Assembly (NCBI GenBank): GCA_021613535.1
Contig: CP075492.1
Location: forward strand, 8,122,001-8,186,000
Source: Adineta vaga
Taxonomy: Eukaryota; Rotifera
DNA: 64,000 nt
Direction of reading: 5' to 3'
Below, one piece after another: positions 46,401-51,466 of this stretch (position 1 is its first letter; each line of letters begins with the position of its first letter). The notes below the pieces were generated by a model, which did no database searches, had not been told where the DNA came from, and was given only the letters and a program-made list of their open reading frames with translations. The translations under genes were made by a program, and so were the position numbers.

Positions 46401-47914
46401 CGAAAAAGTACACTAAACAATCAGATTACCATTTGAATAAGAACTTGGCACAGAGGATGCACTTGTTGGAATGATGCTCGATGATGCTGTTACTAAAAAA
46501 GGATAAAAGCAATTGTTTATCAATATCGAAATGAGAATGAGAGTGTGATTAACATACCAGTAGCAGTTGTTGTTGTAGTTGACGTTCCATCTACAATAAA
46601 TAAACTTGCCTTTAATTGTCATATTAAGATCGCTGATAAAGACAGATCTAACTGATGAACTATCTAAGCTATTCTCATTTGGAATATACAAATAGTTCTA
46701 TTCTAATAAACAAAGTCTCAATCAAGTCTGAACAGTATCTTGCAGAGAAATAATTGTACTTACTACAAACATTTGTTGATATAAGAAATTTTTGAACTCG
46801 ATTGTTATCTCGATCAGTGATAAATATGTTTCCATAAGTATCGAAACTGAAACTCGATGGACTATCTAATTGAGAAGATGATGAGCCACTTCCACTGCAT
46901 CCCAACACGCAGCGAAAACCATACGGTCCAGAACCAACAACCCGAAAATTCTCGCTATCGAGAATAAAAAGATAACCATCAGCATCAAGTGCTACATCTG
47001 TAGGCGAATTGAGTGTAATAGTTCCTGCAGCTGAAGCACCTGCTACAGCTGTTCCAGTCAGTTGACCATATGCATACAATTGAATTCGATGATTGCCTGA
47101 ATCCGCAAGATATAAATTCAGATTGATATCAACAAAGATTCCGCGTGGATAACAGACTGTTGTCGTTGTGGATCCGCAAGCAGCTGTACCTGCTACAATG
47201 CTCCAAAGATTTAAACGATTAGTCAGTGAATTGCTGGAAACTTGATGATTATCATACATAGAACAGTAAAGATTATTATTCGTATCAATGAAGAGATCAT
47301 AACATGTTCCACATGTATACAACGCTGGGATGCTGTCAGTAGAATTCGTTTGCCATCGATCAACTCTATTATTTGTTTGGCCATTGTCAACAAAAATATC
47401 ACCATTATCAGTGGCAAACACACTATATGGAAGATTTAAACCACTCGAAAGATTTCGAATAGATGTTGTACTTCCTTCTAACCACACATGAACTCGACTG
47501 GATTCGCGATTTGCTATATAAACGGTATTGTTGGAGTTGACAAAAATACCATTAGGAGTTGAGCCAACAATTGTATTTGTTGCAAATGTTAAGGCCGTTG
47601 CATTCCATGATGCATTCGGACAAAATTTTGGTTGATTGTACGAGATAGCTGAAAAAGAAAAAAATGACAATTTTCGCTCTAAACAAATTACTCATATCAA
47701 TCTTTTCTAACTGATCCATTTCTCTCCTCATATTTGTCTCTCATGAGAATTGTTCAGTACAAATCTCTCGACAAAAACTATGACTATTATCAGCAACATC
47801 TATCTCATTTTGACAATGAAAACAAGAAAACACAATCTTTCAAAGATACTTACCAACTGCTCCATCAATAATCAACAAAAAACACCAGAAAGTGAGATGA
47901 TGAAATCTTGCCAT
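25414..47914 (-). CDS. Polycystin-1-like receptor/channel with four NHL beta-propellers
   Basis: Thirty-five exons on the minus strand total 10,836 coding nt (3,611 residues) with no frame break. Order: signal peptide (MARFHHLTFWCFLLIIDGAV), four NHL propellers, Ser/Thr repeat stalk, cysteine-containing REJ-like region, GAIN region with GPS ending SNHL/TTF, first membrane helix, PLAT domain, membrane bundle, extracellular polycystin (TOP) domain with FEPGW, and a polycystin channel domain ending FLSIINDSFRRAKE, then a short cytoplasmic tail ending RSADV. Polycystin-1 family proteins are large plasma-membrane or ciliary receptors that pair with polycystin-2-type TRP channels; the GPS is the site of autoproteolysis. 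The NHL ectodomain replaces the usual LRR, PKD or lectin modules. Intron 4 carries an 8.1 kb LTR retrotransposon. Two very short exons (33 and 63 nt) encode Thr/Ser linkers. Exact borders of small exons are inferred. Confidence 0.85.
25661..25685. repeat. (CT)n microsatellite in intron
   Basis: CT run in the intron between the channel exon and the penultimate exon; on the transcribed (minus) strand this is an AG tract. Confidence 0.8.
25705..28531 (-). other. Membrane bundle, TOP domain and polycystin channel domain
   Basis: Exons 28531-28238 to 26439-25705. Helices include CTCCFVLFFVSMLLNIMYY, WWCLFIAYGLSFAIIAISIL and IIHEFLIYVIFATLIFLI. The extracellular TOP domain follows (AAQQW-type start, here RAQQWYNGDAARYL, and RSFEPGW). 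The last exon gives the S2-S6-like channel: NELIQFFLMFSIVYMSYLTL, pore-side FEITLMKFDATEL, and FVVVFVCLSMFLSIINDSF. Confidence 0.85.
28531..29086 (-). other. PLAT/LH2 domain
   Basis: Exons 29086-28985, 28917-28802 and 28747-28582. Typical polycystin-1 PLAT features are YYYQILVFTGQRTNAGTESK, VHFVLSGDDDQTE, RGGIDAFVMAVPK and SLGLLNYIRIWHDNSG. The domain lies in the first intracellular loop in the family and binds lipids and adaptor proteins. Confidence 0.85.
29141..30170 (-). other. GAIN beta-part, GPS motif and first membrane helix
   Basis: Exons 30170-29771, 29715-29456 and 29368-29141. The GPS pattern is seen as CYYLDENNNWKSEGLVV followed by ETECLSNHLTTFAGGF, with the expected HL/T cleavage point, then an extracellular stretch and the helix VYLTMICTSVLYIILMIYG. 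The usual second GPS Trp/Cys arrangement is partly altered, so autocleavage is likely but not certain. Confidence 0.75.
30242..33584 (-). other. REJ-like and GAIN ectodomain exons
   Basis: Eleven exons between the stalk and the last ectodomain exons. The first (33584-33121) starts CYSPTITLIPGG, with QFRCNASLTTLIQWSV and AYGMYELTLTVSM, the repeating beta pattern of REJ (receptor for egg jelly) regions of polycystin-1 proteins. Later exons are rich in N-glycosylation sites and in Ser/Asn/Gln helices (TLSLDLDMSRAN, IHLNVGQNLLM), as expected for GAIN subdomains. Confidence 0.65.
31441..31460. repeat. (AT)n microsatellite in intron
   Basis: Alternating AT tract in an intron of the NHL-polycystin gene. 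Confidence 0.8.
33793..34581 (-). repeat. Ser/Thr repeat stalk exon with coding minisatellite
   Basis: A 789 nt exon, phase 1-1, encodes almost only Ser and Thr (TSTSTSTSSTTSSTTSS type) with occasional Ile/Phe. At DNA level, a period of about 156 nt (52 codons) is visible: the block starting at 34141 recurs at 34297. Probably a heavily O-glycosylated mucin-like stalk between the propellers and the REJ region. The repeats keep long spurious frames open on both strands. Confidence 0.85.
34714..35607 (-). other. NHL propeller 4 (single exon)
   Basis: 894 nt, phase 1-1, starts ISYNQPNFCFDASW. Blades include GIFIDGINTVYVASQ, GLFVDSNNSLYCSLRD, GIYVDSNMNLYVADCGNDRI and MAFDSYGNMYVADRNNSRI. Confidence 0.85.
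35683..36570 (-). other. NHL propeller 3 (single exon)
   Basis: 888 nt, phase 1-1, open from FSFNQPKFCPSATW. Blades include GVFVDVNNTVYIPSW, DLFVDTTNTLYCSM, GIYVDYQFNLYVGDCGNDRI and SFDSYGNIFVADQVNYRV. Confidence 0.85.
36786..37676 (-). other. NHL propeller 2 (single exon)
   Basis: 891 nt, phase 1-1. Starts ISYNQPKFSPYAIW, with blades such as GIFVDKNNTVYVANRGDNKI, DLFIDV-like DIFIDVSNNLYCSLY and GIFVDTSLNLYVADCGNNRV. Its acceptor closes the 8.75 kb intron interrupted by the LTR element. Confidence 0.85.
38074..38078. repeat. Target site duplication, left copy
   Basis: CATAT directly before the TG of the 5' LTR; matches 46214-46218. Confidence 0.9.
38079..38256 (+). repeat. 5' LTR, 178 bp
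   Basis: Starts TGTTAACGTAGCAG and ends GAGCTAACA. The terminal TGTTA/TAACA is an inverted repeat. It contains a CT-rich tract, an (AT)n tract near 38164 and TTTTATATAAATAAA near 38213, which may combine a TATA-like box and a poly(A) signal. Confidence 0.95.
38257..38626 (+). other. Untranslated leader of the LTR element
   Basis: About 370 nt between the 5' LTR and the gag ATG. It holds the PBS and two possible splice donors, CAGGTGAAT near 38384 and AAGGTATAG near 38442. No ORF. Confidence 0.6.
38260..38274 (+). promoter_or_regulatory. Primer binding site
   Basis: TGGTGCCGTGACCGG begins three bases after the 5' LTR. It starts with TGG, the complement of tRNA CCA-3'. The primer tRNA was not identified. 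Confidence 0.75.
38627..39625 (+). CDS. gag: Gag (capsid/nucleocapsid) of the LTR element
   Basis: 332 residues from the first ATG at 38627; the frame is open back to a TTG at 38612. The central part resembles the Ty3/gypsy retrotransposon gag helical domain: SGESNELDIDEWLYDLTN, GSALRWYQGNL, then EALRDRFKTF and FFQLRQEEDQSTTAFYDMV. The C-terminus carries two CCHC zinc knuckles with exact C-x2-C-x4-H-x4-C spacing (CLICNRTNHSTMQC and CFRCGQSNHRIRDC). Gag packages the element RNA into virus-like particles. The stop TAA 39623-39625 lies just after a -1 frameshift signal that fuses Gag to Pol. Confidence 0.92.
   Translation: MTKDTALNNTSTNETHSDDTMTKNTSMLMGATKNTSTDVNPMELRQLHSSQQEAMKKINEYSGESNELDIDEWLYDLTNLFSLMQLQDETKILLTMGKLTGSALRWYQGNLTSFGDWKEAEEALRDRFKTFTSDGQLVQEFFQLRQEEDQSTTAFYDMVMRKYRKASGLVTEKQIITVLQAGVKHSLKEQLIRNEVNISKPEEWLLMAREEEHIQRRIQQRNTPPRAATQIPYFESTLPTATIQQSSSHRRYAQQHAGGNQQEYQPYERRSSTVRQQPNNRRNTTQRSKPCLICNRTNHSTMQCFYKKEDGCFRCGQSNHRIRDCPQRYFFE
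39598..43494 (+). CDS. pol: Pol polyprotein: protease, reverse transcriptase, RNase H, integrase
   Basis: The frame is open from 39598, translated in practice after the frameshift near 39617; about 1,290 residues. Domain order: aspartic protease with EALIDTGSAITII (Asp at 39778); a zinc-finger-like segment at 40525-40590; reverse transcriptase with FCVDYRRLNQ, LPQGLTNGPPTFQ and catalytic YIDD at 41221-41232; RNase H from LQTDASVDGIGAV (about 41690); integrase with an HHCC zinc domain (GAHFGRDKTV to CLPCAQ), and the catalytic D (MDFHGP, ~42666), D (TDNGTHF, ~42850) and E (GQIERF, ~42957). The order RT-RH-IN is that of Ty3/gypsy. No frameshift or stop interrupts it. I see no clear dUTPase domain, which other bdelloid lineages carry. 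Confidence 0.95.
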   Translation: MSATLFFRVKGSVDGDDPCGLQKSSSSTTTSTSSLTTTTETYNPIFVKILCNNTPQEALIDTGSAITIIHKRLLNKIPHKQFIPRLKNHLSASCSAVNIIGEVTLFINIEGITTQVTADVATNLVTNLILGSDWIQTNNVYILTPEKRIMMKKRGREVSTPFIKPPILNYPATLVNYITLSPFSEHIIEAQLQQEKIVDALFEPNPHLQRKALFMACTLLNINDGKATISIINATNRRQTLSEGTRIGMVTQMANSVNLIVPSNHPDERIPKGKACEQLIPKGKVANEGISNASSEHRQTTTTDNTEHKCRNCSQRFVAKNDLFKHLREQCYPDEIREQIGKLTSHISDDTQRNKITNVLWRYGNLFDLRQPSKIDIILKNAIDTGIHRPVHTPPYRKSNRDQETLREETQKLLENDIIEHSTSPWSSPVVLVKKKDGTTRFCVDYRRLNQITTKDAFPLPRIDDIYDQLTQATYFSKFDFKAGYFQVPLDKADRPKTAFSTRDGHFQFKVLPQGLTNGPPTFQRIVNQILGPNRWKHMLAYIDDIIIYSRTFLEHVQHIEEVCSLLHDANFKLNIVKCEIARTEILFLGHIIKQGTIQPDPENIRDLADVREPTSAEEAFRFVKAAEYYRKFIPKFSIIAAPLHKYSPTTLQQQKNNKKTKFEITEEARTAFHQLKHILTTDLILNLPDDDMQFKLQTDASVDGIGAVLLQITPNGDRPLAYMSKKLTKTQINWPTIEQECYAIVQAVEKWDKYLRGQEFILETDHEPLVHFNNKEQLNKRCERWRLRLAEYRFKVKHIQGKKNNMADYLSRSPVEIAHEDNDDRLQYETKSTQTETSSPTSNHEHPPVRIITAITRAQAKLQQQNELIPQGKEAKTQSEDDPNRIIPFDLDDLREAQERDDVVKQIKTNINKQKQYTIEDGLLLRRQKSSILAVPFVSQGRMRADILKIYHDTPGNGAHFGRDKTVRKIQERYYWPTMTADIENHVKSCLPCAQNNHRRQKPPGKLQPIPPPDGIWKVLSMDFHGPINPTTRRGNRYIISLTDVLSKFVITKAVRDCSAKTTVDFLTNDVILKYGTPTCILTDNGTHFTAETTNNLLMKLGVTHLYTTAYHPQTNGQIERFNATMDGKIASLCNEQRTDWDEMLQFVTFNYNTSIHATTKHTPFEMMHGRQASLPFDQQRTLISLTNDTEHGEKLRNYLEKLTDDARKNIHKSQQQYKTRYDQHRQELSIKINDLVLIKTRSFRNKFDIRYEGPFRIIEQLGRKTFIVQHVKKTTLTKQVTMDVIVPLVERWNLHD
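39613..39652 (+). promoter_or_regulatory. -1 ribosomal frameshift signal (gag to pol)
   Basis: Slippery heptamer T TTT TTC at 39613-39619 is in the gag reading frame. A six-nt spacer is followed by an eight-pair hairpin: AGGGATCG 39626-39633 with CGATCCTT 39645-39652 (one G-T pair). Slipping back one base leads directly into the open pol frame; the gag stop lies in the spacer. Confidence 0.8.
40525..40590 (+). other. Zinc-finger-like segment inside Pol
   Basis: C-R-N-C, then a 12-residue loop ending in H, then C four residues later (KHLREQC). This is a C2HC variant of the classical finger, placed between protease and RT where Ty3/gypsy elements normally have none. Confidence 0.6.
43495..44443 (+). 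other. Spacer between pol and ORF3, partly GC-rich repeat
   Basis: About 950 nt without a supported ORF. 43940-44240 is markedly richer in G+C than its surroundings and is full of short CCGGA/TCCGG and TTCCG/CGGAA motifs. The last 20 nt form a pyrimidine/TAG acceptor (AG 44438-44439) just before the ORF3 ATG. Confidence 0.6.
44444..45979 (+). CDS. ORF3: DEDDy-type 3'-5' exonuclease of the LTR element
   Basis: 511 residues from the ATG at 44444; the frame extends upstream only to a GTG. An RNase D/DnaQ-like exonuclease core is visible: Exo I RRFVVDTES (D67, E69); a likely Exo II Asp at D161 in IRECDLQFYI; Exo III YAVNDCASVAEL (Y287, D291, the Y-x3-D of DEDDy enzymes). After Exo I the segment TNGALIQIQMI fits the family beta-strand. 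A ~60-residue acidic insertion precedes Exo III. The C-terminal ~150 residues are Gln- and Lys/Arg-rich (KKKERQRKKNEKYKEKKR) and may bind nucleic acid. Family members trim 3' ends of RNA or single-stranded DNA; the role in retrotransposition is unknown. A splice acceptor five nt upstream suggests expression from a spliced RNA. Confidence 0.8.
   Translation: MHSTKSPKSSWMRNQRQMEKNEELRGLHPEYRPSANLEIVHVHHRSTIQSIEELIKKAIQTRRFVVDTESQWKILRKGEPRTNGALIQIQMIHSPSKSTVVLIETCYLPGTTSTLYKKIKQLCDTIFDNNNEIITWGPIEQKFEPFHHLNFIHLGAIRECDLQFYISNPSQIYDSHPEMERRETTGNVSMEINTPGDELIVHVDEDDLWNFDDNLGNFRKKEKLNPPLGLQAVVAENFNKFLDKSYTKNEWNCGLDLHLGTWQEKRFSKGQYDKYQEQQERTEMIRYAVNDCASVAELYFEKYPETTNDYLTPPETPTTTIIQISHLNTISSSNEQELSQRSKSNHGETLTKKEIYLDRPDLLFKMNEDELVQFQQPVFDKVEEPVQQAQQPVPQQFQRTPEEEHQKKKERQRKKNEKYKEKKRTRPDFINRLTRPIYYKYNYQKIRAQLIDDEIHHTHQININEDKDAVTINFKSRELLEAARTKMRVNYFSENQYYRRWGRRKEEKKKN
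46024..46035 (+). promoter_or_regulatory. Polypurine tract
   Basis: GGTGGGGAAGAA directly abuts the 3' LTR, the expected plus-strand primer position; one T interrupts the purines. Confidence 0.75.
46036..46213 (+). repeat. 3' LTR, 178 bp
   Basis: Same length as the 5' LTR, with no difference found by eye, including the CT and AT simple repeats that usually diverge first. Confidence 0.95.
46214..46218. repeat. Target site duplication, right copy
   Basis: CATAT directly after the CA of the 3' LTR; matches 38074-38078. Confidence 0.9.
46430..46492 (-). other. Small exon, Ser-rich linker
   Basis: A 63 nt exon, phase 1-1, encoding TASSSIIPTSASSVPSSY. Its donor begins the intron that now contains the retrotransposon. 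Confidence 0.6.
46558..46590 (-). other. Micro-exon, Thr linker
   Basis: A 33 nt exon encoding mostly threonine, phase 1-1, between NHL propeller 1 and the next linker exon; flanked by TATTGTAG and GTATGTT. Confidence 0.6.
46764..47648 (-). other. NHL propeller 1 (single exon)
   Basis: 885 nt, phase 1 at both ends. Starts SYNQPKFCPNASWN. Repeated blades follow the NHL pattern: GIFVNSNNTVYIANR, SVFATDNGDIFVDNG, DLFIDTNNNLYCSM, GIFVDINLNLYLADSGNHRI, DVALDADGYLFILDS and SFDTYGNIFITDRDNNRV. About six blades, enough for one closed propeller. Confidence 0.85.
47854..47914 (-). other. Signal-peptide exon of the NHL-polycystin gene
   Basis: Exon 1: MARFHHLTFWCFLLIIDGAV, 20 codons plus one base, ends in GTAAGT and joins in phase 1 to the first NHL exon after CTTTTTCAG. 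A hydrophobic core and small residues near the end fit a cleaved signal peptide. Confidence 0.75.
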
Positions 47915-50900
47915 TTGTATATCTAAAAGAGATATGGAGTTAGAGACTACGATTAATAATCAGACTCGATCTAAGAAGTAGAAAAGTAAGGTAGATTAGA
48001 TTAAATCATTCTAATTTTATTTGCATCTCCTATTTCTCAGTTACTTTCTCAAATAACTAGTGAGTCTATTACTAATTCCTCATCACAGCATATCTTCGTT
48101 TTAGTTCTCTTCTTATGGTCATATGAGCATGTAGAAGAAAGGATGTAAAAGGATCTTTCATTAACATACATAGATATATTTTACATCGGCAAAATCTCTG
48201 CTCTATTTATGTTTGTTGACGTGAACATTAGAATAAAAGATCTCACAATCATATCATCAGTACTGATGCATACAAATAAAAAGAACATTTTTCTCTCTTT
48301 GATCAAAAGATATCTCTCGTAATCATCTAGAACGAATACAAGGAAGATATTAACTCTTATCTTTTCGCATCCATTGAATCAATAGTGTATGGTTCTACAT
48401 AATATCGGTGAATTAAAATCACTTACTTAAACTTCATCTTTTAACATTCCAATATGCTGCATCTTAAAGATAACATCACTACCTTAGATATTCTTCTCTT
48501 GATCTCTCTTAAATTTATTAACAAAATTCAAGTTCGTATTTATTCGATATCGCCTTGAATTCTTATTTTTGTTTCTATTCAGTTGTAACATTAGTTGTTT
48601 TTATCAAGAAAAATAACTTTATGCCTTACCTTTGATATGCAAAAGAAACAAATGCGATTACATTATGAAAAATTACCAAAGAGCAACAAAGAGAAGATTT
48701 TTTTCTCTCTCATCTCATTAACAACACAGTTCATATTAGTGCTCTAAAAATGATGACGTTCGTCAAAAACTACTACCGTATTCATCATGACGAAGAATAT
48801 TTCTCTCGATCAAGCTCTCATATCGAACTTTGACTCAGAACTGTATCAAGATAGTTTAGTCATCCGATAATATTATTCAATAGAGAAAATCATTACTGTT
48901 TAGTTTTTGAAAGACACATATCATCTAATGACACTATTTGTTTCGAGTATTTTCACAATCATTCCTTAGATGAGAATATCTTCGTCTAGGACGATTTTAC
49001 TTTAATTATTTGTACGTGTCTTATTTTATTGTTACGAATTGTACATGAAAAAGTAATAAATAAATATCAAAAAACTTTCGCCTATTTATTATTCAACCTG
49101 AAGTTTATTACTAAAAGTGTTTCCATTATACAATATGCATATGTTTTTGGGAACCCATCTGCGCAATGAGAACGTACTTTTCCCTTTTTCTCGCATCATC
49201 AAATGATTTTTTTTTAGACATCTACGTCATAGAAAAGATGACGAAAGAGTGAGAAAATATATTTACCTAACTGGAAAATTTTTCCATAGGTCATGCATTA
49301 CATTCTTCATATGCGTAATCACTTGACAAATCAAGTTTGTCCAAGTGTTAGATGATGCGATCGATTGATTGTAGTTTAATCATTCTTGACTAGAACTTAA
49401 CTTATTGATACATTATTCGTAACATTTCTATTCTCTTTCTCGTACTGAAGAGTTTTGCAAGAACAAATTGTTTACTTTTCTGTCGGTACTTTACTGATTA
49501 GTGTAAAAATAAAAGGAAAAATGTTTTTATAGAAATTGAACGAGAGGTAATTGGAGTCAAGGAATTCGAATCTGGTGTTAGTTTTTCAAAGTTCCATAAA
49601 TGAAGAAAGAGTTCTCGAACGAGCGTTACTTGTTGACCATAGATCACACAGAACACTTCTTTAATTAACGAACAACAACTAACTAATGTTAGATGAGTAT
49701 ATGTACCATTGTCAAACGGATAGAATCAAGATGTTGAGTGTTACGCTGTCGTGTACAAGCAATAGAGGCTCATATTAAATACAATGGACTACTATAACTA
49801 CATAAAATGATGATCTACATATAATTCAATTGAATGTACTTGCAGCAATCGGATACTCGATATCGAATGTAAAAAATATTAATAATGGATGAATATGTAC
49901 CAGATTTACAGTCAAATATATTGGACAAGCAGTTTTACATAGATAATATTAGAAAACTTGTAACTTAGCTCGTATATCGAACACGATCAAGATGAAAAGA
50001 ATAGGTAATGTGTTTTATCTCGAAAAATAATAAGATAGTGATGTATGATGAACTGATCTAGTTTTTAATAATTTAAAATGTAGATAAACATTTTCCAATG
50101 AAAAAAACGAATTATTATATATGATTTTATCCAAGAGAATCTGGTTTTGATTTGTTGAATTTATATCACAAAATTTGTCTCGTTTTTGTTTTTTCAATTT
50201 AGAATTACATTTATATAGAAAAGCAATGTATATTCATACAGATTGATTTGTGAATTTGAAGGTAAATATTCTCACTTCTACTATATTTCTTCAATAATTT
50301 CTGTGACAAGGTAATCATAAATAAAAACAAATTTCTTGCATTCAATTAAAACATTTTCCCATGAAATTGTATGGGAAATATAAAACTAAAAGATATTCTT
50401 CAAAGTTTAATACATGATGCATAGATACCATGATACTATCTTTCGATCAATAAAAATCAAGAAGTTCACTGATATCGAATGTTTTAAACATGTAAAAACA
50501 ATTGATCAATGTAATGCTACACATGTTAACAAATATATTAATTCAAAAAACACTTGTTTTTTGTTCGCAAAAAAGGTAATTAAGTTGGGATGATTGTTAC
50601 TAATGACTCATTTACCTCGTAAATAAAATATGCGATTGAAACGAGGCTCTCCTTCCGATTTTTAACGAACGATACAATAACAGTATGACGAAAGAGTAAT
50701 GAATCGAAGCCTATGATGGCGACATTAAACTGATGCATTTAACATGTGTCCTGTAAATATTGCGAGTATGTAGATAGAAAGAGTGTGCACATGCGAAATG
50801 ATAATGATTTATAGACAGTAAGATTTTATACAATGGAATTACCAAACACTGAACAATTCTGAATAAGTATCCCTTTGTAAGAAAACTTCTATCTTTTTTT

Positions 50901-51461
50901 GAATTTTTCAGAAGTACTCGTATATTTTCTGATGGTTTTATTAAAACATCAGCTATTTTATCTCGCACATATACTAAATATATTACTAGGTACAAACTAC
51001 CATCATTCATCGATTTTTCCCTGCGAAAAAGTCGTCACCTGGACAAAATATTGCAGTGATTATATTTTCGTATCGACGCAACATCAGCGCGCATATTCGC
51101 ATAGAAAAAAACTCTATCGAAAGTAGCCGAAGTTCATGTTAGGGAACACTCATCATTGGATGCGATTGTTAAAAAGATCAGAAGTCCAACAGAGAGTATG
51201 TTTGATATGAGCGCAAACCTAGGTATAAGCTGAAGTGACATGATGCGAGTGGACGAATGTGTATGTAATGTAAGTTAGATTTGCACGTAAGCATATTCGC
51301 TAGCCACTTCATCCTGTTCGTCTTCACGTATGGTTTTACTGTCAGTGTCAGCGAATCCTACAGCCTTCTTCTCACAAAGATCTGCACATTGATTTTCGCA
51401 ATATTTTGTCCGGTCAACGATTTTTTATAGGTAGTTTACAATGTTTTTTTTTCAATTTTAG
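47915..51461. other. Divergent intergenic region, no gene seen
   Basis: About 3.5 kb between the NHL-polycystin start (minus) and the OPT gene (plus). AT-rich, with no exon carrying a recognisable domain; short open frames such as 50711-51010 (minus) are not supported. The segment at 51000-51400 is somewhat less AT-rich and may be the OPT promoter. Confidence 0.5.
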
Positions 51462-51466
51462 ATCTG

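Noticed and set aside
47223-47439. Frames in both orientations inside NHL propeller 1
   Set aside because: Alternative-frame shadows of the NHL exon.
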